In this document: positions 10,512-18,808 of the stretch, piece by piece
Numbering within the stretch: the first letter of the stretch is position 1
Layout of the letters: each line of letters opens with the position of its first letter
Origin: Falsiroseomonas oleicola
Lineage (GTDB): Bacteria; Pseudomonadota; Alphaproteobacteria; Acetobacterales; Acetobacteraceae
DNA length: 64,000 nucleotides
Assembly (NCBI RefSeq): GCF_019029495.1
Contig: NZ_JAERQM010000009.1
Span: 1 to 64,000, forward strand
Direction: 5' to 3'
Notes under the pieces: generated by a model
What the model saw: only the letters and a program-made list of their open reading frames with translations
Database searches by the model: none
Told to the model about the DNA's origin: nothing
Translations under genes and position numbers: made by a program

Positions 10512-10586
10512 TGGCTCCGGCGGTTGGATTCGAACCAACGACCAACGGATTAACAGTCCGCTGCGCTACCGCTGCGCCACGCCGGA
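10512..10586 (-). tRNA. tRNA-Asn (GTT)
   Basis: On the minus strand the acceptor stem TCCGGCG pairs with CGCCGGA, the anticodon loop CTGTTAA gives GTT, the T-arm reads GGTTCGAATCC, and the 3' CCA is encoded. Total length is 75 nt. Confidence 0.97.
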
Positions 10587-10669
10587 TCAGCCAGTGGCCG
10601 GGCTATAGCAAGCACCCCGGCCGGGGTAAACCCGCCTCGCGACGATTGTCGCGGAAGCGGGGAAGGGAA

Positions 10670-10740
10670 AGGCCGCGGCCGGAATCGAACCGGCATATAC
10701 GGATTTGCAGTCCGCTGCATCACCACTCTGCCACGCGGCC
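10670..10740 (-). tRNA. tRNA-Cys (GCA)
   Basis: On the minus strand the acceptor stem GGCCGCG pairs with CGCGGCC, the anticodon loop CTGCAAA gives GCA, the T-arm reads GGTTCGATTCC, and the discriminator base is T as expected for Cys. The 3' CCA is not encoded. It lies 83 bp upstream of tRNA-Asn on the same strand. The gap between them holds two small inverted repeats (10614-10627 and 10638-10653). Confidence 0.96.
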
Positions 10741-10899
10741 AAGCATGGCGCCCCTGTCCTGCAAAAGTCCGCATGACGAAGCGGCGCCTCTATCCGGCAG
10801 CACGCGGTTTCGGTCAAGCGCGGTTAAGCACTCTGCGCGCATGCTGCGGCGCGGAAGTGCTGCTTGGCCGGCGGCCGGACGGCCCGTATAAGCGCGGAT

Positions 10900-11619
10900 A
10901 TGAACAAGGCGGCGATGATGGACCTGGATCGCGCAGCGATGATGTCTCCCTCCGATCCCGGCATGGCGGCGGCGCGCCGCTTCATGGTGGATGGCCAGTT
11001 GCGGCCGAACAAGGTGACCGACCCGGCGCTGCTGGCGGCCATGGGCGACCTGCCGCGGGAGGCCTTCCTGCCGCCCGCGCTCGCGCCCCGCGCCTATGCG
11101 GATGAGGATGTGCGCCTGCCGGGCGATCGCGCGCTGCTTCAGCCGATGATGATCGCCCGTCTGCTTCAGTTGCTGCGGCTGCGGGAAGGCGACCGGATGC
11201 TCGTGCTCGGCGCCGGCACCGGCTACAGCGCTGCCGTCGCGGCGCGTTGCGGCGCGCGGGTGGACGCGGTCGAATCGGACCCGGCGCTGGCCGACATCGC
11301 CCAGACCGCCTGCGCCGCCCTGCTGCCTGCCGGCGCGGTGACCCTGCTGCGCCACGACCCGCTGGCCGGCCACCCGGTCGGTGCCCCCTACGACGCCATC
11401 CTGATCGAGGGCGAGGTGCCTTCGGTGCCGGAGCGTATTGCCTTGCAACTGGCCGAGGGCGGGCGGCTGGCCACCGTGCTGGCCGCCCCCCATCGCGGCG
11501 CCTTTTCCCGCGCCGTGGTCGGGCTGCGCGCCGGCGGCAGCTTCAGCGTGACGGACGCCTTCGATTGCGCCACGCTGCCGCTCCCGCAATTCCAGCCTGC
11601 GCCAGGCTTCGTGTTCTGA
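10900..11619 (+). CDS. pcm: Protein-L-isoaspartate O-methyltransferase family protein
   Basis: The 239-residue protein has a Pcm-type N-terminal region (FMVDGQLRPNKVTDPALLAAM) and the SAM-binding loop LVLGAGTGYS at 101-110. The family methylates damaged isoaspartyl residues for repair. I start at ATG 10900, with an upstream in-frame start (10864) less likely. In several alphaproteobacteria this paralogue sits directly before tolC, as here (67-bp gap). Some of these relatives have diverged from the repair enzyme, so the exact substrate is unproven. Confidence 0.8.
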   Translation: MNKAAMMDLDRAAMMSPSDPGMAAARRFMVDGQLRPNKVTDPALLAAMGDLPREAFLPPALAPRAYADEDVRLPGDRALLQPMMIARLLQLLRLREGDRMLVLGAGTGYSAAVAARCGARVDAVESDPALADIAQTACAALLPAGAVTLLRHDPLAGHPVGAPYDAILIEGEVPSVPERIALQLAEGGRLATVLAAPHRGAFSRAVVGLRAGGSFSVTDAFDCATLPLPQFQPAPGFVF

Positions 11620-11686
11620 ACCATGCCATGCGGCCGGTCATCCGGTCGCCCCGCTTTTGCTTGCGGGTTGTAGGAGCCGCCGACCG

Positions 11687-13072
11687 ATGATGTTCAACCG
11701 TTCGACCCTGGCGCTCGCCACCCTGCTGATGGCGCCGCCCGCCCTGATCGCCCCCGCCGCGGCCCAGACGCTGCAGGAATCGCTGGCGCTCGCCTATGCC
11801 AATAACCCCACCCTGCAGGCAGCCCGCGCCCAGCTTCGCGCGGTGGATGAGAATGTGCCGCAGGCGCTGGCGGGCTGGCGGCCGACCGTGCAGGTGGCCG
11901 GCAGCGTCGGCACCGCGCAGGGCCGCAGCACCAACACCGCGACCGGCGGCCGGGCCAGTGCCGATCGCGACACCTCCTCGATCCAGGCCAGCGTCACCCA
12001 GCCGCTGTATCGCGGCGGCCGCACCACCGCCTCCACGCGCCGGGCGGAGAACCAGGTGCTGGCGCAGCGCGCCCGGCTGCTGGCGACCGAACAGCAGGTG
12101 CTGTCCGACACCGTGAATGCCTATGTCGCGGTGATCCGGGACCAGGAGGAGGTGCGCCTCAACATCAACAACGAGCAGGTGCTGACCCGCCAGCTCCAGG
12201 CCACCAACGAGCGCTTCCGGGTCGGCGAGATCACCCGCACCGACGTCGCCCAGGCCGAAAGCCGGCTCGCCGGCACCCGCGCCTCCCGCGCCGATGCGGA
12301 AGGGCGGCTTCAGCAGTCCCGCGCCACCTTCGCCCGCCTCGTCGGCCAGCCACCGCAGCGGCTGATCGCGCCGCAGCCGCTGCGCGTGCCGATGGCCAAT
12401 GCGGCGGAGGCCGGCACGCTGGCGGGCCAGAACAACCCGAATGTCGTGGCCGCCCTGTTCGACGAGGCAGCGGCGCGCGACCTGGTGGACGTGAATTTCT
12501 CCTCCCTGCTGCCGCAGGTCAGCCTGAACGGCTCCACCTTCCGCAACGACAACAGCAGTGCGCCCGACACCCGCTCCACCGGCAGCCAGGTGACGGCGAA
12601 CCTGACGGTGCCGCTGTACCAGGGCGGCGCGGAATACTCCCAGGTGCGGCAGGCGCGGCAGACCGCGCAGCAGGCGCGGCAGGTGGTGAACGACCAGCGC
12701 CGCGCCGCCAGCCAGCAGGCGACCTCGGCCTGGGAGACGCTGACCGCCGCCCGTGCCCAGGTGGAGAGCGTGCGCGCCCAGATCCGCGCCGCCGAGATCG
12801 CGCTGGACGGTGTGCAGCGGGAGGCGGTGGTGGGCAGCCGCACCACGCTCGACGTGCTGAACGCCGAGCAGGAATTGCTGAACGCCCGCGTCAGCCTGGT
12901 GCGGGCGCTGGCCAATGTCATCACCGCCTCGCACAGCCTGGCGGCCTCGGTGGGGCGCCTGACCGCGCGGGATCTCAACCTGCCTGTGCAGATCTATGAC
13001 ATGGAAGCCTATTACCGCGAGGTGCGGAATCGCTGGGTCGGCTTCGGCGACTACGCCGAACAGGGGCGCTGA
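11687..13072 (+). CDS. tolC: TolC-family outer membrane efflux/secretion channel
   Basis: The 461-residue protein has a signal peptide (residues 1-27, ending PAAAQ) and two outer-membrane-efflux repeats. The first begins TLQESLALAYANNPTLQAARA. The second holds long heptad-rich helices (AARDLVDVNFSSLLPQVSL, then QARQTAQQARQVV). Trimeric TolC forms the outer-membrane exit duct for type I secretion and multidrug efflux. It is a likely partner of the secretion ABC/HlyD pair at 34314-37450. An ATG pair at the start gives two equivalent initiation codons. Confidence 0.92.
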   Translation: MMFNRSTLALATLLMAPPALIAPAAAQTLQESLALAYANNPTLQAARAQLRAVDENVPQALAGWRPTVQVAGSVGTAQGRSTNTATGGRASADRDTSSIQASVTQPLYRGGRTTASTRRAENQVLAQRARLLATEQQVLSDTVNAYVAVIRDQEEVRLNINNEQVLTRQLQATNERFRVGEITRTDVAQAESRLAGTRASRADAEGRLQQSRATFARLVGQPPQRLIAPQPLRVPMANAAEAGTLAGQNNPNVVAALFDEAAARDLVDVNFSSLLPQVSLNGSTFRNDNSSAPDTRSTGSQVTANLTVPLYQGGAEYSQVRQARQTAQQARQVVNDQRRAASQQATSAWETLTAARAQVESVRAQIRAAEIALDGVQREAVVGSRTTLDVLNAEQELLNARVSLVRALANVITASHSLAASVGRLTARDLNLPVQIYDMEAYYREVRNRWVGFGDYAEQGR

Positions 13073-13075
13073 GGC

Positions 13076-13678
13076 ATGAGCGGCGGTGCTGGCCGTCCGG
13101 GCGGCGGGGCCTCGGACCCGGCCATGGATGACATCCTGGCCTCCATCCGCCGCATCCTGAATGAGGATGAGGCGCAGGAGGGTCAGCAGCAGGGCGGCGC
13201 GGCGGAGCCGGAGCCGCTGGACCTGACCGAGGCGATGCTGGTCGCCGCCCCACCGCCGCCGCCCGAGCCGCCGGTGGTCGCGGAGGAGCCCGAGCCCGAG
13301 CCCGAGCCGCAACCGGAGCCGGAGGAGATCGCGGCGCCGGTCGTCCCGGCACCGCCGCTTCCGCCACCCGTCATCTCGGCGCCCGTGGCCGTGCCGCCGA
13401 TGGCGGAGGTGCCGCCGGCTGCGCCGGCGCCCTCCCTCGATTCGCTGATCGCCCCGGCCGTGGCCGCCGCCACCACGGCGACCCTGGCCTCCCTGCTGCG
13501 CAGCGTGGCGCAGGAGCGCAATGCCCCGGTGCATCGTGGCGGCCCGTCGATCGAGGATGTGGTGCGGGAGGAGCTTCGGCCGCTGCTGAAGGCCTGGCTC
13601 GACCAGCATCTGCCGCCGCTGGTCGAGCGCCTCGTCCGAGTCGAAATCGAACGCGTCATCGGCCGCGCCGCGCCCTAA
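13076..13678 (+). CDS. popZ: PopZ-like polar organizing protein (DUF2497)
   Basis: The 200-residue protein has the three-part plan of PopZ. A short N-terminal helix reads MDDILASIRRILNEDE. A long proline/glutamate-rich disordered linker follows (residues about 40-120, with repeated EPEP). The conserved C-terminal module contains EDVVREELRPLLKAWLDQHL and ends VRVEIERVIGR. PopZ forms a condensate at the cell pole that anchors the chromosome origin. It starts 3 bp after the tolC stop, so the two are probably co-transcribed. Confidence 0.85.
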   Translation: MSGGAGRPGGGASDPAMDDILASIRRILNEDEAQEGQQQGGAAEPEPLDLTEAMLVAAPPPPPEPPVVAEEPEPEPEPQPEPEEIAAPVVPAPPLPPPVISAPVAVPPMAEVPPAAPAPSLDSLIAPAVAAATTATLASLLRSVAQERNAPVHRGGPSIEDVVREELRPLLKAWLDQHLPPLVERLVRVEIERVIGRAAP

Positions 13679-13692
13679 AGACTGGGAGGGGC

Positions 13693-13743
13693 CCGGGGAC
13701 GATCATCGTCCCCGGCGGGGCGCGGGGCAGAGCCCCGCTCTTC
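13693..13743. terminator. Bidirectional terminator between popZ-like and Bug receptor genes
   Basis: An inverted repeat with 11-bp arms (CCGGGGACGAT and ATCGTCCCCGG, 13693-13715) is followed by a second hairpin, GCGGGGC AGA GCCCCGC (13722-13738), and a pyrimidine tail TCTTCCTCT. The flanking genes converge here. Confidence 0.6.
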
Positions 13744-13746
13744 CTC

Positions 13747-14721
13747 TCAGTCCGGCTTGATCTGGTTGTCCCGGATCACCCCCGCCCAGGTCTCCATCTG
13801 CCGGTCGAGGAAGGTGCCGAATTCCTCCCGCGAGGAGGCGACGATCTCGACCCCCATCGGGCTCGCCAGCCGCGCGCGCACCTCCGGCACCTCCAGCGCC
13901 TTGGCGAGCGCCGCGTGGAAGCGGCGCTGGATCAGCTCCGGCGTGCCGGCGCGGCCGAGCATGGCCCACCAGGCCTTGGCGTCGATCCCCGGCACGCCGG
14001 ATTCGGAGACGGTCGGCAGGTCGGGGAACAGGGCGGAGCGCTGGCCGCCGGTCTGCGCCAGCGGGCGCAGGGTCTGCCCGACCTGGCCGCCGAGGCCGGC
14101 GTTGCTCGCCATCGGCAGGTCGAGCTCGCCGGCCGCGGCCGCGGCGCTCATCGGGCCGCCGCCGCGATAGGGCACATGCACCATCTTGAAGTCGCCGCGC
14201 TGCTGCATCAGCGACATGGTCAGGTGCGACAGGCTGCCGACGCCGATGCTGCCATAGGTGATGGTATCCGGCGCCGCCTTGGCTGCCGCGATCACCTCCT
14301 CCAGCTTCCGCCAGGGGCGGGAATTGTGGGTGGTGATGAGCATCGGCGCGGTGCCGATGAGCATGATGGGCACCAGGTCCCGCTTCGGGTCGAAGCCGAG
14401 ATTGCTGATGAAGGACGGGTTCACGGAGTGGCTGTCGAAGACTGTCACCCAGGTATTGCCATCCGCCGGCGCGCGCGCCGCGGCGGCCGTGCCGAGGGCG
14501 CCGGAGGCGCCGGGCCGGTTCTCGATCACCACCGGCACGCCGAGGTCCTGCGTCAGGCGCGGCTGAAGCAGGCGGGTGATGGTGTCGACGCTGCCGCCGG
14601 GCGGGAAGGGGACGACGATGCGGATCGGGCCGTTCGGCCAGGGCGCCTGCGCCAGGGCCGGCGCGGCGAGGGCGGTGGTGGCGAGCCCCGCCAGCAGGGG
14701 ACGGCGACCGATTCTCAGCAT
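13747..14721 (-). CDS. Bug-family (tripartite tricarboxylate transporter) solute-binding receptor
   Basis: The 324-residue protein has a signal peptide ending PALAQA and the Bug-family pattern WPNGPIRIVVPFPPGGSVD near residue 28, then VPVVIENRPGASG and TYGSIGVGS. These periplasmic receptors bind small carboxylates or similar ligands for TctAB-type transport. No TctA or TctB gene is nearby, which is usual for the many orphan copies in this lineage. I start at ATG 14721; the open frame runs further upstream but lacks a signal peptide there. It is inserted between the popZ-like gene and valS. Confidence 0.9.
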   Translation of the reverse strand: MLRIGRRPLLAGLATTALAAPALAQAPWPNGPIRIVVPFPPGGSVDTITRLLQPRLTQDLGVPVVIENRPGASGALGTAAAARAPADGNTWVTVFDSHSVNPSFISNLGFDPKRDLVPIMLIGTAPMLITTHNSRPWRKLEEVIAAAKAAPDTITYGSIGVGSLSHLTMSLMQQRGDFKMVHVPYRGGGPMSAAAAAGELDLPMASNAGLGGQVGQTLRPLAQTGGQRSALFPDLPTVSESGVPGIDAKAWWAMLGRAGTPELIQRRFHAALAKALEVPEVRARLASPMGVEIVASSREEFGTFLDRQMETWAGVIRDNQIKPD

Positions 14722-14819
14722 CTTGATGTTCCCAACCCGATCCGGCCCGTATGAACCGCAGGCCTGCCGCCGTCCAGCCGCCCCTTGACGGAAGCCGGCC
14801 GGCGGGGAAGGGATGCCGC

Positions 14820-17501
14820 ATGCTCGACAAGACCTTTGACCACGCCGCCATCGAACCCCGCCTCTACCAGGGCTGGGAGGATTCAGGCGCCTTTGCCGCT
14901 CATCCCGAGAGTGCGGCAAAGCCCTTCACCATCATGATCCCGCCGCCCAATGTCACGGGCAGCCTGCATATCGGCCATGCGCTGACCATGACGGTGCAGG
15001 ACATCCTGACCCGCTTCCGGCGGATGCAGGGCCGCGACGCGCTGTGGCAGCCGGGCACGGACCATGCCGGCATCGCGACGCAGATGGTGGTGGAACGGCT
15101 GCTCGCCTCCCAGGGGTTGAAGCGGCGCGAGATGGGGCGCGAGGCCTTCCTCGCCAATGTCTGGGAATGGAAGCGCGAATCCGGCGGCACCATCACCCGG
15201 CAGTTGCGCCGCCTCGGCGCCAGCCTGGACTGGCCGCGTGAGCGCTTCACCATGGATGAGGGCCTGTCCGAGGCCGTCCGCGAAGTGTTCGTGACGCTGC
15301 ACAGCCAGGGGCTGCTGTACCGCGACAAGCGCCTGGTGAACTGGGACCCGGTGTTCCAGACCGCGATCTCGGACCTTGAGGTCGAGAGCCGGGAGGTGAA
15401 GGGCAGCATCTGGCACCTGCGCTACCCGGTGGAGGGCGAGCCCGGCCGCTTCGTGACGGTCGCCACCACGCGGCCCGAGACGATGCTGGGCGACACGGCG
15501 GTGGCCGTGCATCCCGAGGATGCGCGCTACGCCGACCTGGTCGGCAAGCACCTCGTGCTGCCGCTCACCGGACGGCGCATTCCGGTGGTGGCGGACAGCT
15601 ATTCGGACCCGGAGAAGGGCACCGGCGCGGTGAAGATCACGCCTGCGCATGATTTTAATGACTTCGAGGTCGGCCGCCGGCATGGGCTGGCCAGCCCTTC
15701 CGTGCTCGACCCGGATGCGAAGGTGACTCTGGCCGAGATCCCCGGCCCCTGGGCGGAGGATGCCTTCGTCCGCAGCCTGGAAGGCCAGGACCGCTTCGCA
15801 GCCCGGAAGTCCATTGTCGGAAAACTGGAGGAGATGGAGCTGCTGGCGGCGGTGGAGCCGCATGTGAACCAGGTGCCGCATGGCGACCGCTCCGGCGTGC
15901 CGATCGAGCCGCGGCTGACCATGCAGTGGTATGTCGACGCCAAGACCCTGGCGCAGCCGGCGATCAAGGCGGTGGAGACCGGCCAGACCGTCTTCGTACC
16001 GCGCCAGTGGGAGAACACCTTCTTCGCCTGGATGCGCGACATCCAGCCCTGGTGCGTCAGCCGCCAGCTCTGGTGGGGCCACCAGATCCCGGCCTGGTAC
16101 GCGCCGGATGGCGAGGTCTTCGTCGCCAAGACCGAGGAGGAGGCGCGCGCCGCCGCGCGGGCGAAATTCGGCCGCGATGTGGAGCTGGTACGCGACCCGG
16201 ACGTGCTGGACACCTGGTTCAGCTCCGCGCTCTGGCCCTTTTCGACACTTGGCTGGCCGCAGAAGACGCCTGAACTCGCAAAATACTACCCGGGCGACGT
16301 CCTGGTGACCGGCTTCGACATCATCTTCTTCTGGGTCGCCCGGATGATGATGATGGGCCTGCACTTCATGGACGGGAAGGTGCCCTTCGAGAAGGTCTAC
16401 ATCCATGGCCTCGTCCGGGACGAGAAGGGCCAGAAGATGTCGAAGTCCAAGGGGAACGTCATGGACCCCCTGGAGCTGGTCGAGGCCTATGGCACCGATG
16501 CGCTGCGCTTCACCATCGCCTCGCTCACCGGCCCCGGCCGGGACGTGAAGCTCGGCCGCAAGCGGGTGGAAGACTTCCGGTCGTTCGGCACGAAGATCTG
16601 GAACGCGGCCCGCTTCCTGGAGATGAACGGGATCAAGGCCGACCCGGCCTTCGATCCGGCCAGCGTGAAGACGCCGCTGGCGCGCTGGATTCTCGATGGG
16701 TCGAACCGGGCGGTGGCGGAGGCGACGGCGGCGCTGGAAGCCTTCCGCTTCGATGAATATGCGGCAGCGTCCTACCGCTTCGTCTGGGGCAGCTTCTGCG
16801 ACTGGTTCCTGGAATTCGCCAAGCCGGTACTGAACGGGCCGGACGGACCCGCCAAGGATGAGGTGAAGGGCGCTGCGCAGCATGTCTTCGGCACCATCCT
16901 GAAGCTGCTGCACCCGGCCATGCCCTTCATGACCGAGGCCCTGCATGCCGAGTTCGGCTATGGCGCCGAATGCACCCTGATCCGCGCCGAATGGCCCGGC
17001 GCCGTGCCGGTGGCGGATGCCGAGGCGGCGCGGGAGGAGCTGGACTGGCTGGTGCGGCTGATCGGCGAGGTGCGCGGCGTGCGCTCCGAGATGAACGTGC
17101 CGCCCTCCATCACCGTGCCGCTGCTGCTCTCCGGCGCCTCCGGCACCACCCTGGCCCGTGCCGAGGCCTGGATCGAGGTGATCCGCCGCATGGCGCGTGC
17201 CACCGAGGTGCGGCCGTTGCAGGGCGCCGTGCCGAAGGGCGTGGCGCAGGTGGTGGTGGGGGAGGCGACGGTGATGCTGCCGCTGGCCGACGTCATCGAC
17301 CTCTCGGCCGAACGCGCCCGCCTCGGCCAGGCGCGCGCCAAGGCCGAGGCCGAGGCCGGCAAGGTGCTGGCCAAGCTCGGCAATGCCGACTTCGTCGCCC
17401 GCGCCAAGGAGGAGGTGGTGGAGGAGAACCGCGAACGCCTGGCCGCCTTCCAGGCGGAGATGGCGCGGCTGGACGCGGCGCTGGCGCGGATCGCGGGCTG
17501 A
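14820..17501 (+). CDS. valS: Valine--tRNA ligase
   Basis: The 893-residue class I synthetase has HIGH at 50-53 (in NVTGSLHIGHALT) and KMSKS at 539-543. The editing domain contains TTRPETMLGDTAVAVHPED. The anticodon-binding region and a C-terminal coiled coil (from about 830, LSAERARLGQARAKAEAEAG) follow, the latter characteristic of ValRS. It attaches valine to tRNA-Val and edits mischarged threonine. The ATG at 14820 is the first with the family N-terminus MLDKTFDH. It is divergent from the Bug gene, with 98 bp between the starts. Confidence 0.97.
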   Translation: MLDKTFDHAAIEPRLYQGWEDSGAFAAHPESAAKPFTIMIPPPNVTGSLHIGHALTMTVQDILTRFRRMQGRDALWQPGTDHAGIATQMVVERLLASQGLKRREMGREAFLANVWEWKRESGGTITRQLRRLGASLDWPRERFTMDEGLSEAVREVFVTLHSQGLLYRDKRLVNWDPVFQTAISDLEVESREVKGSIWHLRYPVEGEPGRFVTVATTRPETMLGDTAVAVHPEDARYADLVGKHLVLPLTGRRIPVVADSYSDPEKGTGAVKITPAHDFNDFEVGRRHGLASPSVLDPDAKVTLAEIPGPWAEDAFVRSLEGQDRFAARKSIVGKLEEMELLAAVEPHVNQVPHGDRSGVPIEPRLTMQWYVDAKTLAQPAIKAVETGQTVFVPRQWENTFFAWMRDIQPWCVSRQLWWGHQIPAWYAPDGEVFVAKTEEEARAAARAKFGRDVELVRDPDVLDTWFSSALWPFSTLGWPQKTPELAKYYPGDVLVTGFDIIFFWVARMMMMGLHFMDGKVPFEKVYIHGLVRDEKGQKMSKSKGNVMDPLELVEAYGTDALRFTIASLTGPGRDVKLGRKRVEDFRSFGTKIWNAARFLEMNGIKADPAFDPASVKTPLARWILDGSNRAVAEATAALEAFRFDEYAAASYRFVWGSFCDWFLEFAKPVLNGPDGPAKDEVKGAAQHVFGTILKLLHPAMPFMTEALHAEFGYGAECTLIRAEWPGAVPVADAEAAREELDWLVRLIGEVRGVRSEMNVPPSITVPLLLSGASGTTLARAEAWIEVIRRMARATEVRPLQGAVPKGVAQVVVGEATVMLPLADVIDLSAERARLGQARAKAEAEAGKVLAKLGNADFVARAKEEVVEENRERLAAFQAEMARLDAALARIAG

Positions 17502-17507
17502 GGGCGC

Positions 17508-18074
17508 CTACGCCTTCGGAAACAACTGCTCGACCTGAATCGTCAGGCCGGGCGGGTCCAAAGTGAGCGGACCCTCGCGCAGGATGGCGGACTGGATCGT
17601 GCCATCCTCCGCCCTGCGGTGATGCACCAGGATGCCTGTCTCGACGGCCAGGAGCAGGTAGTGGCGGATCGAGGGCGCGCGCATATAGGCCGCGAATTTG
17701 ACCACATGATCGCCGCGGGTTGAGGACGGCGAGGCGACCTCCACCACGATGACGGGGTTCGGCACGGCGAGGGCATCGCCATCGACCGGCGCACCGCAGG
17801 TGACCAGCACATCGGGCTCATAGGCGGTGTGGTCGCCGATCTCGATCGCGGCGCCATCGATAAGCGCCTCGCAGGACAGGCCGGCGGCGGCGATGGCGTC
17901 TTCCAGGGCACGGGCCGTGCGCATCTTGGCGCGGACATGCCGGACGCGTTCCGGCGCCATGGCGATCACCTTGCCCTCCTCCAGCTCATACCGGCCGCGC
18001 GGCTGCTGCGCCGCCCAGGCGTAGAACTGGGCGCGGGTCATGCGGTGGTCGGGTGTTTTGGGCAGGTCGGACAT
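17508..18074 (-). CDS. Uma2-family (DUF820) putative nuclease
   Basis: The 188-residue protein has the Uma2 PD-(D/E)XK-like core: RYELEEGKVIAMAPE, EPDVLV near the middle, and VIVVEVASPSSTRGDHVVKFAAY, where the E-V-x-S-P-S motif and following lysine are typical. Members are predicted endonucleases of unknown biological role, abundant in cyanobacteria and scattered in proteobacteria. I chose the ATG at 18074; 18101 is also in frame. It is convergent with valS, 6 bp from its stop. Confidence 0.8.
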   Translation of the reverse strand: MSDLPKTPDHRMTRAQFYAWAAQQPRGRYELEEGKVIAMAPERVRHVRAKMRTARALEDAIAAAGLSCEALIDGAAIEIGDHTAYEPDVLVTCGAPVDGDALAVPNPVIVVEVASPSSTRGDHVVKFAAYMRAPSIRHYLLLAVETGILVHHRRAEDGTIQSAILREGPLTLDPPGLTIQVEQLFPKA

Positions 18075-18144
18075 GGCGCCTGATATGGGTATCCGGCGCA
18101 TAGACTACGCCCACCACCCCCCGGATCGTCCAGCCTGACGTCCC

Positions 18145-18642
18145 TCAGCGCCGGTGCTGTTCCAGCCAGCGCTGGTTCTGCTGGTCGAACTGGTTCTGCT
18201 GCTGCCGCATCCGGTCCTGGTGCTGCTGGAACTGCTGCTGCTGCTGGCGCATGCGTTGCTGATGGTCCTGCGTCATCTGCTGGCTGGAATAGCCCTGACC
18301 GCCGCCGGCCATGCCGCCACCCTGGATCATCCCGGCCTGCTGCTGCTGCTGCCAGGCGCCGACCACCTGCTGCGCGCCATTCTGGAAATACTGGCAGGCC
18401 TGTCCATTGCCGGCCTGGCAGGCGTGCTGGGCGCGGCTGAGGTCCATCTCCACCCGGCGCATCTGCTGCGCCCTCTGGCAGGCCTGGGGGTTGCCCTGCT
18501 GGCATTGCATCGCCGCGAGCCGGAACATCTGCTGCAAGGGTCCGGCGACGCGGGGGTCGAGGTGATCGGCCCTGGCCGGCATCGCCAGCAGCGCAAGGCC
18601 GGTACCTGCCGCGAGAAGGAAGGCTCTGCTGATGCCGGCCAT
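18145..18642 (-). CDS. Small secreted Gln-rich protein of unknown function
   Basis: The 165-residue protein has a signal peptide (residues 1-25, ending ARA). The mature region holds two similar motifs, CQQGNPQACQ (47-56) and CQAGNGQACQ (75-84), so four cysteines with 8-20-8 spacing that could form disulfides. A glycine patch follows, then a long Gln/Met/Arg-rich tail (121-165) likely to form a helix. I do not recognise the family. The spaced C-x-x-G-N pattern faintly recalls Sel1-like repeats, but the length does not fit. It is probably periplasmic. Confidence 0.75.
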   Translation of the reverse strand: MAGISRAFLLAAGTGLALLAMPARADHLDPRVAGPLQQMFRLAAMQCQQGNPQACQRAQQMRRVEMDLSRAQHACQAGNGQACQYFQNGAQQVVGAWQQQQQAGMIQGGGMAGGGQGYSSQQMTQDHQQRMRQQQQQFQQHQDRMRQQQNQFDQQNQRWLEQHRR

Positions 18643-18808
18643 GGGCGTCGCTCCACCGTTCTTTTCTGGGACGCGCCATCATGCCGGCATCGGATCATCC
18701 GTGAAAAACACGGATTGCGGGGCCAGGGGCAAGAGTCCGTGATCCGACGCCCCTGGCCGTGCCGCGCTTCCTGTGGCACGCCAGTCCCAAACCGCCGGGA
18801 AACGCGCC

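Noticed and set aside
10225-10538. A small gene upstream of cas3
   Set aside because: Frames are short, overlap one another and match nothing I know. They are kept only as a low-confidence remark on a possible remnant or leader peptide.
11543-13609. A 688-residue histidine/arginine-rich protein opposite tolC and popZ
   Set aside because: It is a shadow frame in GC-rich DNA. The plus-strand genes have signal peptides, family motifs and proper spacing.
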